From: Vitellaria paradoxa
Lineage: Eukaryota > Streptophyta > Magnoliopsida > Ericales > Sapotaceae
Direction of reading: 5' to 3'
Assembly (NCBI GenBank): GCA_019916065.1
Contig: CM034236.1
Span: 55,394,690-55,458,689, forward strand
DNA: 64,000 bases
In this document: positions 47,308 to 56,424 of the stretch, piece after piece
How the letters are laid out: every line of letters begins with the position of its first letter
How positions within the stretch are numbered: position 1 is the first letter of the stretch
Notes under the pieces: generated by a model
Told to the model about the DNA's origin: nothing
What the model saw: the letters and a program-made list of their open reading frames with translations, nothing else
Databases searched by the model: none
Made by a program: the position numbers and the translations under genes

Positions 47308-50300
47308 TCAAGGTGGCAACGCAGGAATCAACTTGAGTTTGGCGATTAATTCAGAAAAGCGGCCAGGAGGATGAGCCTTTGTGAAGAGATCTGCAATTTG
47401 ATTCGCTGAAGATACAGAAATAAGACGAACAGAGCCTTGTCTGACATGTTGACGAATAAAGTGACAATCTATTTCAATGTGTTTGGTGCGATCATGAAAA
47501 ACATCATTGTGAGCAATCTGAATAGCACTTTGATTGTCACAATATAATAGAGTGCCTGTAGAATGAGGGACAGCCATATCAGTAAGGAGCCACCTAAGCC
47601 AAAGGAGCTCTTGAGTAGTATCAGCGAGAGCACGGTACTCAGCTTCAGTACTAGAGCGAGCAGTGAGGGTTTGTTTCTTACTACGCCAGGCTATGAGAGA
47701 GGTCCCTAGAAAGAAACAAAACCCTGTAGTGGAGCGACGATCAGTCGGATCACCAGCCCAGTCAGTATCAGAAAAGGCATGTAACTCAAGTGGAGAATGT
47801 GCTGAGTAATAAAGACCATGAAACATAGTGCCCTTGATATAGCGAAGAATGCGGAGTAAAGCAGTAAAATGATGAGACCGTGGAGCAGCCATGAACTGAC
47901 TAACAATATGGACAGCATAAGCAATATCAGGGCGAGTGACAGTAAGATAAACAAGGCTACCAACAAGTTGACGATACAAAGTCGCATCAGATAAAGGTGT
48001 ACCATCAAGAGGAGTGAGACGGAGCTGTGTATCAATCGGGGTAGAAGCAGTCTTACAATCAGAAATACCTGCCCGTGTCAAGAGATCAGAGGCATACTTA
48101 GCTTGAGAGAGAAAATAACCAGAAGAATCACGGGAGATCTCCAAACCCAAAAAATAATTGAGAAACCCCAAATCCTTCATCTCAAACTGGCGACTGAGAA
48201 ATTGTTTGAGATGAGAAATACCAACACTGTCATCCCCAGTAATAATCATATCATCCACATACAGAAGAAGAAGAACAGATCCAGCTGTAGTGGTGCGGAG
48301 AAACAAAGCAGAGTCATATGAACTGGAGGTAAATCCAAACTCATGAATAGTAGAACTAAATTTTGCAAACCAGGCACGGGGAGCCTGTTTCAACCCATAT
48401 AGTGCTCGACGAAGCTTGCAAACATGAGAAGACGGAACAGATGAGCCAGGAGGAGGCTGCATGTAGACTTCCTCAGTGAGATCACCATTCAGAAAAGCAT
48501 TCTTAACATCCATCTGATGAATGTCCCACTTACGAGCAGCAGAAATAGCAAGTAAGCTGCGAACAGATGTAAGCCTAGCAACAGGAGCAAAAGTTTCTTC
48601 ATAGTCAATGCCATACTCCTGAGTGAAACCTCGAGCAACAAGACGAGCTTTGTGTCGCTCAATGGAACCATCTGAACGAGTTTTGATTTTGTAAATCCAT
48701 TTGCAACTGATAGCAGTTTTCCCAGGAGGAAGAGGAACCACATCCCAAGTATGAGTTTTCTCAAGAGCCTGTAGCTCATCATCCATAGCGTGCTGCCATA
48801 AAGGATTAGTACAAGCCTCACGGTAGGAAGAAGGTTCATGAGTAGAAAAGGCAGCAGAACCAACAATATAATCACGAAGACGAACAGAAGGCTGTGTTAC
48901 CCGTTTAGGACGTTCTAAAGGAGGAGAATTGTCAATAGGAGAGGGGGGAGAACACTCATCAGGAGTGGTCACAGGTCCAGCAGAAGGCCCAGGTGTCTCG
49001 GGATGAATCGTAAGCAGTGGCGGCTGAGAAATCTGTGGACTTTCTGCATCAAATATGTCAGAATGCAAATCAGTAGAAACATCAGTAAAAAGAGGAATGT
49101 GGGAAGAGGGAGAAAGTTGGAATGAAGAAAGAGTGGAAAACATCTTGTGTTCCCAAAAGACAACATGTCGTGAGACACGAAGACGCCGAGAAATGGGATC
49201 CCAACAACGATACCCTTTATGTTCAATACCATAACCTAGGAAGCAACAGAGACGAGAGCGTGGTTCAAGTTTAGTGTGTTCATGAGGTTGAAGAAGAACA
49301 AAACAAGTAGAACCAAACACTCTAAGATGAGAATAATCAGGAGGAAATCCATACAAGCGTTCAAAAGGGGTAGTATTACCAAGGACAGAGGTGGGAACAC
49401 GATTAATGGTATAGGCGGCAGTAAGAGCAGCTTCCCCCCAAAATTTTTCTAGACAAGAGGATGAAATAAGAAGGGCACGAATTGTATCAAGAAGATGACG
49501 GTGTTTGCGTTCAGCCCGACCATTCTGCTGAGATGTCCCAGGACAAGAAAGATGAGATAGGGTCCCCTGAGAACGGAGAACAGATAGAACCTCAGAGTCA
49601 AGATATTCCATAGCATTATCAGATCGAAAAACTTTGATTGTACTAGAAAATTGGGTTTTCACCATTGCTGAGAAATCAGAGTATATTTGTTTAAGTTCAG
49701 AACGTTTAGTCAAAAGGTACAACCAAGTATAACGGGTAAAATCATCCACAAAAATAACAAAATAGCGAGAGCCGCCCATAGTGGGAGTGGGTGAAGGCCC
49801 CCAAATATCCGAGTGAACAAGATCAAAAGGTGCAAGAGAAACAGAATTGCTATTATTAAAAGGTAAAGCATGTTGTTTAGCAGTTTGACATGATAAACAA
49901 TCAGTTTTCTCAGAAACCACATGACCCAATTGACTACTAGAAATTAAGGTTTTCAAACGACTAAAAGACACGTGACCCAAACGACAATGCCAAAGATTAA
50001 AAGTAGAGGCTGGGGAAGCAGAAGCAGCAGCAGAAGCAGCAGCGGAAGTAGCAGAAGGTAGTGAAAGCTGGAGGTAAACAATCTCAAACAGACGTCCATG
50101 CTTACGGCCGATCCCAAGAACCTGTTTCGTCCGTGGATCCTGCACCAAACAACCAGAAGTAGAAAAAGTAATGATGAGACCAAGGTCACATAATTGACCA
50201 ATAGACACAAGATTTAAAGTAAGATTGGGAATATGATAAACATCAGAAAGAGAAATAGATGGTGTAGAAATGTGACCAGTATGAGTAACAGACATATGGG

Positions 50301-51522
50301 TACCATCAGCAGTATGAATGGTGGGAATAGAAGATGATGGAGCGATGGAGGAAAAAATAGTAGAATCCGAAGTCATATGATTGCAACATCCTGAATCAAA
50401 ATACCAAGAGGAATTACCTGGCATGACGGAAAGAGCAGTAGATGGAGATGTACCAGTTTTGGCAAGAACTTGCTGAATGATGGATTCCACATCAGTCATA
50501 GAAAATGATGGATCAGAAGATGAGGATCCGTCTGAAGCAACAGCAGCAGTGGCACGGGAGCCAGAAGATTTGGCTGAGGACTTAGAAGATCCTCTTTTGA
50601 AAGGAGCCTTGGAGGAGGAAGCCTTGGGACAGTCACGCTGAAAATGACCAGGAGCTGTTTTGTGACAAGTCAAACACTCACGAACTGGACAGTGCTCAAA
50701 TGAATGAGTATGTGGTAGACCCCTGTTTTGACAGTAGATGCAGGAGTGAGAAGCTGATGATCCAGAAGAGCGAGTGTGAGATATGACAAGGGCGGTATCT
50801 GGAACGGAGGACGGTGTTGTAGCAAGAACTGAGTCCAACGCCTTGGTTTTGAGGCCAAGACGGGTTTCTTCAGACAAAAGTTCTGAAATAGCCTGTTCAA
50901 GAGTGGGTAGTAGCATGCGATGGAGCAACGAGGCACGAACCGACTCAAAGGTGTCATGAAGAGCCATAAGGAAGAGCAACAGTCGTTGATGATTGCGGTG
51001 GACAGTGTACAATTGAGCATCCTCAGAATCTTTCCAGGTGGGTTCACATAAGGCAAGCTGATCCCAAACAGAGGACATGTGAGAGAGGAAGTCATTGATG
51101 GACTGCCCAGGCTCTTGACGCATACGGTGAGGATTCTGAAGTAGCTGATATTGATGAGCATGACCAGTGGTCTGATAACGATCCTTTAAGAAATCCCAAA
51201 TAGCCTTAGCCGGAGAAGGATACTGAGCATCATCATGGAAGCGGCCGAATTGAAGACTAATGGAAGGAACAGTAGTAGCACGAAACCAGGTAACAATCTG
51301 GTAATTCTTGCTTTCCCAATCGTCAAGACGATCATCAAAGGCTGATTGATCCTCATTGTTTTTCTGAATAGGTTTTGTCTGAGAACCAGAGATAATACGC
51401 CATAAACGACGGCCCTTGATAAAACCAGAAAGGGCTTGGGCCCACAAAACATAATTGGTCCCATCGAGAATGACAGAAAGGGACGTAATGTTGCCGGAGC
51501 GGTCCATAGAGGTAGCTTTCAA
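47308..51522 (-). CDS. Copia gag-pol polyprotein (1404 aa, intact)
   Basis: Retrotransposon polyprotein cleaved by its own protease to build cytoplasmic virus-like particles, copy RNA to DNA and integrate it. Domains: gag (1-260), a zinc knuckle with unusual spacing (C283-x2-C286-x6-H293-x4-C298), protease DSG with Asp376, GAG-pre-integrase (WHCRLGHVSF, 511-520), integrase Asp572, Asp635, Glu671 (D-x35-E), reverse transcriptase 938-1180 with YVDD at 1088-1091, and RNase H with Asp1252, Glu1293, Asp1329. No stop or frameshift is seen, and the length is normal for a single-ORF Copia. The start Met is the first of two (MKATSM); the second, at residue 6, is also possible. Coding capacity looks complete; whether it is active is unknown. 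Confidence 0.95.
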   Translation of the reverse strand: MKATSMDRSGNITSLSVILDGTNYVLWAQALSGFIKGRRLWRIISGSQTKPIQKNNEDQSAFDDRLDDWESKNYQIVTWFRATTVPSISLQFGRFHDDAQYPSPAKAIWDFLKDRYQTTGHAHQYQLLQNPHRMRQEPGQSINDFLSHMSSVWDQLALCEPTWKDSEDAQLYTVHRNHQRLLLFLMALHDTFESVRASLLHRMLLPTLEQAISELLSEETRLGLKTKALDSVLATTPSSVPDTALVISHTRSSGSSASHSCIYCQNRGLPHTHSFEHCPVRECLTCHKTAPGHFQRDCPKASSSKAPFKRGSSKSSAKSSGSRATAAVASDGSSSSDPSFSMTDVESIIQQVLAKTGTSPSTALSVMPGNSSWYFDSGCCNHMTSDSTIFSSIAPSSSIPTIHTADGTHMSVTHTGHISTPSISLSDVYHIPNLTLNLVSIGQLCDLGLIITFSTSGCLVQDPRTKQVLGIGRKHGRLFEIVYLQLSLPSATSAAASAAASASPASTFNLWHCRLGHVSFSRLKTLISSSQLGHVVSEKTDCLSCQTAKQHALPFNNSNSVSLAPFDLVHSDIWGPSPTPTMGGSRYFVIFVDDFTRYTWLYLLTKRSELKQIYSDFSAMVKTQFSSTIKVFRSDNAMEYLDSEVLSVLRSQGTLSHLSCPGTSQQNGRAERKHRHLLDTIRALLISSSCLEKFWGEAALTAAYTINRVPTSVLGNTTPFERLYGFPPDYSHLRVFGSTCFVLLQPHEHTKLEPRSRLCCFLGYGIEHKGYRCWDPISRRLRVSRHVVFWEHKMFSTLSSFQLSPSSHIPLFTDVSTDLHSDIFDAESPQISQPPLLTIHPETPGPSAGPVTTPDECSPPSPIDNSPPLERPKRVTQPSVRLRDYIVGSAAFSTHEPSSYREACTNPLWQHAMDDELQALEKTHTWDVVPLPPGKTAISCKWIYKIKTRSDGSIERHKARLVARGFTQEYGIDYEETFAPVARLTSVRSLLAISAARKWDIHQMDVKNAFLNGDLTEEVYMQPPPGSSVPSSHVCKLRRALYGLKQAPRAWFAKFSSTIHEFGFTSSSYDSALFLRTTTAGSVLLLLYVDDMIITGDDSVGISHLKQFLSRQFEMKDLGFLNYFLGLEISRDSSGYFLSQAKYASDLLTRAGISDCKTASTPIDTQLRLTPLDGTPLSDATLYRQLVGSLVYLTVTRPDIAYAVHIVSQFMAAPRSHHFTALLRILRYIKGTMFHGLYYSAHSPLELHAFSDTDWAGDPTDRRSTTGFCFFLGTSLIAWRSKKQTLTARSSTEAEYRALADTTQELLWLRWLLTDMAVPHSTGTLLYCDNQSAIQIAHNDVFHDRTKHIEIDCHFIRQHVRQGSVRLISVSSANQIADLFTKAHPPGRFSELIAKLKLIPALPP

Positions 51523-51733
51523 AAGGGCACAATAAACAGTAGATGAAAAACAGAGAAGAATGGGACAAAACGGAGATCACCAGTGTGTTCGGAACGCCGA
51601 AAAAGGTCAGGAACCGGTCTGAACCGGCTGAAAAGCTGACGGAAGATGAGTGAACCGGCCCAAAGGGCGAACGGAAACCGGTTCGGGATGAACCGGTCTG
51701 GATCTGGCAGCGGCGCGTGAGATCATGCACAGA

Positions 51734-52079
51734 CTTCAGGCGGCGCGTGAGGGCGCGTGCGGGCTTTGTTTTGGGAACGGTTGACGGTGGTAGGTTCGTC
51801 TCTGAGAGAGGGACCCGATGATCTATATATATCCTCGAATAACTGCAAGACGATGGAGAACAGAAGCGAAAGAAACAAGAACTTCTGAAAATCACGAGCA
51901 ATCTTCAGGCAGTCTTCAGGCGGCGCGTGAGAGCGCGTGGAGGCTTGTTTCGGCTTCTGGTTGATGGTGTTAGGTTCGTCTCTGAAAGAGCAACCCGATG
52001 ATATATGGAGATCTCTGAATAACCGCAAGAAGACGGATGATAGAAGCAAAAAGAGACAAGAACGTCTGTAAATCACGCA
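51734..52079 (-). repeat. Tandem ~165-bp repeats in the Copia leader
   Basis: Two diverged copies with a 180-bp offset: 51734-51897 and 51914-52079. Shared phrases are 'cttcaggcggcgcgtgag', 'taggttcgtctctga' and 'cccgatgat'. A third scrap of 'cggcgcgtga' lies at about 51712. They lie in the untranslated leader between PBS and gag, where packaging signals usually are. Confidence 0.8.
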
Positions 52080-52150
52080 AAAAAAAAAACACCAAAATTT
52101 TCCAGAAAATAATGGCCGGAAAAAATATGAAAAAAAAAATTAGAGCGAAA

Positions 52151-52162
52151 GCTCTGATACCA
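52151..52162 (-). other. Primer binding site (initiator Met-tRNA)
   Basis: GCTCTGATACCA on the plus strand, i.e. TGGTATCAGAGC on the element strand, directly adjoining the 5' LTR at 52163. Confidence 0.93.
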
Positions 52163-52405
52163 TGTTAGAAGAAAAGAAAAGAATTGGGAAAAGAAATCTT
52201 GTTTATTGATGTGTTTTGAATACAAGATACAAGGTCCCTTATATAAGCGGGACAATAACCCTAATCCTAATATGATATGGACAATAACCATAATCCTAGT
52301 ATGATATGGATAGTAATCCTAATTATGGTATGATACATAATAAGGAATCCATAAATTACAAGATTCTAAATATAATACTAAATATATATAATACCAAACT
52401 TAACA
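52163..52405 (-). repeat. 5' LTR of the minus-strand Copia element
   Basis: 243 bp, TGTTAG..TTAACA. Its outer edge falls inside an RLK exon-2 fragment (52406-52459), so this end inserted into kinase coding sequence. Confidence 0.9.
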
Positions 52406-52459
52406 GCAAGCATGCTATTGCCACCGTTGCTATAACCAAAATTTGGACAAGCAATTGCT
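52406..52459 (-). pseudogene. LRR-RLK exon-2 scrap beside the Copia LTR
   Basis: 54 bp matching gene 1 at 4082-4138 ('gcaagcatgctattgccacc'). It encodes the ATVAIACL region of kinase subdomain XI, with a small deletion. Sequence diverges completely after 52459. It is all that remains of one array copy here. Confidence 0.75.
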
Positions 52460-52815
52460 GTTTGGTGGCTTTTTTGGTTGTTGGGTGGATGTTCTTTTAT
52501 TTTTGCTGCTGGGTTGTAATTTATATTTGTTTCTAGTTTCCCTCTAACTAGTCTCTCATAGGTTTATCACTCAGATTTGGTTTGTGATTGGTGTTGAGTT
52601 AGCATCTCTATACTTTAGTATTTAGACGTTTGCTAAACATTATTTTTATTCTGAACTTACGTTTGTGTCAAATTGACTTGAGTGTCTAACTTGTGAGTTA
52701 TCAAAACTAGTTGAAGTGAGCTCTATTTTATTATTAGAGATATGTCCCATTACTTATGTACTTTATTTATTATTAATTAATTATTTTTTACCTTTAAAAA
52801 AAAAAAGCCATATAT
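52460..52815. other. Unclassified insert ending in an A run
   Basis: About 350 bp of T-rich sequence ('ttttggttgttgggtgg') ending in A11 at about 52796-52806. Composition and tail resemble a LINE or retroposed 3' end, but no coding motif or target duplication supports this. Confidence 0.35.
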
Positions 52816-53674
52816 TGTGAGGGACCTACCTGTGCCTGTGAGAGACTGCTTACGGGAGAGTAAAGCAGGAGGTGAAGCAAAAAAGCAGTACATTTCATCC
52901 CACATCACTTGAGTAGTAAAAGGAAGTGGCATATATGTAATATTCGATATCAATATAGTACAATGCGTTTTAAAGCCGTGAGGGCACTGGATTTAGTGTG
53001 AACTACAAGGTTAAGCGAACTTCAGTGGGGGGCAGTCCTAGGATGGATGACTTCCTGGGAAGCAGCTCACCAAGCTCAAAGCGGAGAATATTGTATTATA
53101 TAGATGTGGGCCGTTACAAATGATATCAAAGCCAATACCTAGCCGAAAGTGTGGGATCACGCGTGGGCTCCGCGTGTAGGGGACTTGCCTGTGAGGGACT
53201 CTGCCTGCGAAAGAGTGAAGCAGGAGGCCACACGGGGACATGTGCCCTGTAAGAGGGGGATTGTGAGAGACTTGCTTGTGAGGGACTCTTCTTGCGGAAG
53301 AGTGAAGCAGGAGGTGAAGTAGAGCAGCAATACCTTCCATCCCACATCGCCTGGGTAGCGAAAAGAAGTGACATATGTGTAATATTCGATATTAATATAG
53401 TATAATGCGTTTTAAAGCCGTAAGGGCATTGGATTTAGTAGAAACTCCAGGATTAAGCGTGCTCCAGTAGAGATAGTGCTACCTTCCATCCCACATCGCT
53501 TGGGTAATAGAAGGAAGTGGCATATATGTAATATTCGATATCAATATAGTACAACACGTTTTAAAGCCGTGAGGGTACTGGATTTAGTGGGAACTCCAGG
53601 ATAGATGACCTCTTGAGAAGCAACTTACCAAGCCCAAAGCGAAGAATATTGTACTATATGGACGCGAATTGTTA
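52816..53674 (+). mobile_element. Cassandra-type TRIM with 5S-like LTRs
   Basis: 5' LTR 52816-53118 (TGTGAGGG..GTTACA), then TGATATCAAAGCC (a worn Met-tRNA primer site) at 53121-53133, a ~130-bp interior, purine tract AAGAGGGGGA (53251-53260), and 3' LTR from 53262. The LTR holds a 5S rRNA-like region (about 52976-53065) with TTAAGCG (box-A-like) and CTAGGATGGATGAC..CCTGGGAAGC (C-box-like), as known for Cassandra retrotransposons. There are no coding genes, so it moves using proteins of other elements. The 3' LTR is about 413 bp instead of 303. A unit from 'ccttccatcccacatcg' to the 5S part is duplicated, with the 5S region split between the copies. No clean target duplication. Confidence 0.82.
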
Positions 53675-53679
53675 CCTAT

Positions 53680-54127
53680 GCCCATTTGGAGGAGCCAAAA
53701 AATAAAAAAAAATTAACTTTTGGTGTCTTAGGTGCTTAGTAAAATAATTTATATTTTACATTAATTAAATAAATTTAATTAGTTATTAAAAATAAATGAA
53801 TAAAATATATTACATCTTAATTTAGATACTTAAATTAAGTTTAATTATATTTTTTATTAAAATAATTTAGTTTAATAAAATATTTGAATAAAATAATTCA
53901 TTTGTATATGATTTAACAAAAATTGACAAAGTGTTAAAATTGAAAAAATACTTGTAATAGAAAAAATAGAGTAAAAACACTTTTTTTTGTTTTTCTATTT
54001 AAATTTTTATTTTTCAAAAATTAAAAAATATAAATAAATTTAATAAATATATTTCTATTGTCAATTTATAAAATTTAAAAAATATAAATAAAAAAAACAA
54101 AAAATAAAAATATTACCAAACGGGTGC
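53680..54127. mobile_element. AT-rich MITE-like element
   Basis: Ends GCCCATTTGG and CCAAACGGGTGC are inverted. The 430-bp interior is 'taatta' rich and resembles the gene 1 intron insertion and 60800-61620. It begins directly after the Cassandra 3' LTR and ends at a truncated Y block. Confidence 0.5.
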
Positions 54128-54519
54128 TCAGTAATTCAATTGCTCTCTCCTTTGCATCTGGAATCGCACTGCGGGTTGTGAAAATTTCAATCTTTGACAC
54201 AATTAATAAAAAAGAAAAATTAATCTTGACCTGTACTTGGTCTTTGTTAAGTCAAGCTCCGTTAGGAGGGCATCCCCAATAGCACGTTTTTAAAGTCCCA
54301 AGTCTTTCCGCGGGGCCCAAGCTTGAAGACTTTCGATTGGCTGACGGTGGTGGGAAGGCCCGGCGGAGAGGAGGTGGTCTTACCAGACTTGGCTTTTAAA
54401 ACTATATACATAAGAAAATCAAAGAATATATAATTGCTGGGAAATGATTTTGCTTCTACATTCCTTTCTGATTGCAAAGAGTGATGATCGATATTACTAT
54501 TGGAAAAAAAAAAAAAAAA
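54128..54519. repeat. Y block, truncated copy e
   Basis: Starts within the Y sequence at 'aattcaattgctctctcc', passes 'atcgcactgcgg', 'catccccaatagcacg' and 'gaagactttcgattggctga', and ends with the near-palindrome at 54474-54500 followed by an A run. The later Y segments are missing because it is fused to a 3'-flank module. Confidence 0.7.
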
Positions 54520-55400
54520 AAAAACTAGATTTTTGTAGAGCTATTAGGAGAGGACTAAAGGTTCCATCATAGATAGATGGACGATTTTTCTTGTGCAATT
54601 TTAAAAATTAAGAGTGAATAGAAAATTAAATTTTGAACCAAACCATTCATATTTAGGGGTATTTGGAGTAATGAAAAACAATGAAAATAATTAAAAAATG
54701 TGATTTGGGTAATTTTTGACGTTTGGCGTACAGTCACCAATCCGCGTTTTTCAGAGATAAATAGTAAAATTTTTGACTTTTGTATTAATTTTTTAGAGAA
54801 AAACTATCAAAATGATTTTTTTCGATTTGTCAGAAATGTTTTACATCAGAATTTATTGAAAGTTGTTGACAAATTTTTGAAATTTGTAGAAAAGTTATTG
54901 AGATTTATAGAATGTTATTTGGCTTTGTAAAAATTTTATTGAAATTTGTAAAAGGTTATTGGAATATGTAAATATATATAAATTTTTAAAAATTTCACGA
55001 AATAAGAGTAGTACAAAATGCGTTAGAGAATTTTAGAGATTTTCATAAGCTTTTAGAGTTTTTCAGTGGTTTTTATCATACCAAACCTTCCTTTAGTTTA
55101 AATCATTCGGTTTATTTAATTACATCATTTTGAAGGTTATGTAAATTTTAATTTTTGGTTCGGCGTAGAAAAATGAAACTAAATCGATTGAATTTACCCT
55201 TTTACATTAAACTATATACTAATAAAATATAAACATATTAAAGCGGACCAAACCAAATTTTGAATGGAAATATTTGAATAATAAAACTGAAAAGTTTGTC
55301 ACTCTTTTGAACTCAAGTTCACATATGCAATAAATTGTTCAGTCTAACATATAACAAATCATGCGACGATAACAACGACAATAATGAAACCTCCAAGAAC
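54520..55400. repeat. RLK 3'-flank module, interrupted by a MITE
   Basis: Matches 3480-3932 ('gtagagctattaggagagg', 'gaaccaaaccattc', 'tgttcagtctaacat') on both sides of an insertion at 54656-55091. It leads directly into exon 2 of gene 3. Confidence 0.75.
54656..55091. mobile_element. MITE in the 3' flank of gene 3
   Basis: 436 bp with ends GGGGTATTTGGAGT and ACCAAACCTTCC. It is flanked by TTTA at 54652-54655 and 55092-55095, and splits the phrase 'cattcatatttagtataaatc' that is intact at 3616-3640. The TTA-type target duplication is Tourist-like. Confidence 0.72.
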
Positions 55401-56424
55401 TTACATATTTCTTTCATCCATTAAATTATAAATCTCTTGATTCATCAGCTGCCCCATTGTAATTGCATGTAGAGGCTCCCGCAATGGTGGCCTACGAACG
55501 AGAAACTTCTGAGCAACCTTTTGCATCGTTGGTCGAGATCTTGGGTTGGGATGCAAGTATGCTATTGCCACCGTTGCTATAAGAACCAAATTTTGGACGA
55601 GCAATTGATTGCGAGGAGGCAATAGTCGGGGGTCCAACACATCCTTCAGTAGAATGTTTTGAGTAGATGCTGACCCGGCCGACTTTAAAGAAAGGAATTC
55701 TCCTGGATGCTTCCCCATTATTAATTCTAGTGCCACCACTCCAAAACTATAAACATCGCACTTTTCTGTCACCAACATGGTATATGCAAGTTCTGCATCA
55801 ACAAAAATTTATACCATATAGAAATCTATTTGTTGTTAATTAATTCAATATGCAACTTCATAAATATCAGATGTAGGACAGAAGTAAATGAAAGTTAAAA
55901 GTTGAGCAGATAAATTGTAATTTATCCATTTAGTATAAGAATATACAGAAAAATAACATAGATTTAGTAGAACATACTTCTCTAATGAGTTATAAAGGAT
56001 TATAGCGTATTAAATAAAAAATGTCAAACTAAAATTAGGAAAAAAAATAATATAAAATTTAGTAAATAGTATTACCACCAAAACCGAGAAATTCCTAATT
56101 TCACAGCCAAGTTAAATATAATATTTTAAAAACATATTTAAAAATATAGTAAAATATTTTAAAACTAATTCTAAATAAATTAAAAATATTTGTTAAATAA
56201 TATTGTTTGACAAATTTCTAAAACTAAAATAAGAAATATTAATCATTAATTTTCTTTATATATTCTGCTTGTAACAATAATGCTATATAAACCAAATTAA
56301 ACTAAACCTTTTCTTACTAGGTGAACAATAACGCTATATAAGCAAAAAAAAAATTCTAGATTAATGTTTATGCAGAAAATTCTCCAGTAGAATAGTACTT
56401 TTCAAGTAAGAAAAAAGAGTAGTG

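Larger units (their letters stand above)
47061..52405 (-). mobile_element. Ty1/Copia LTR retrotransposon, intact ORF, minus strand
   Basis: 5345 bp: short LTRs at 47061-47296 and 52163-52405, PBS, a leader with tandem repeats, a single 1404-codon gag-pol ORF, and a purine tract (CCCCCTCAAACTC on the plus strand) next to the 47-kb LTR. Small LTRs, one ORF and the YVDDMIITGDD motif fit the Ale-like Copia group (inferred). The flanks disagree. AAAAC and Y-block sequence lie on the left; GCAAG and RLK exon-2 sequence lie on the right, with no 5-bp target duplication. The LTRs differ at about 8 positions plus two indels. Confidence 0.92.

Noticed and set aside
48103..51901. Several frames of 70-180 codons overlapping the Copia ORF
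   Set aside because: They are alternative-frame shadows of the 1404-codon polyprotein or lie in its leader.
52976..53065. A 5S rRNA gene
   Set aside because: The sequence is diverged from plant 5S rRNA and lies within repeated LTRs with a primer site and purine tract. It fits Cassandra better.
53038..53374. Minus-strand protein frames over Cassandra
   Set aside because: TRIMs do not code for proteins, and the frames overlap three ways across repeated LTR sequence.
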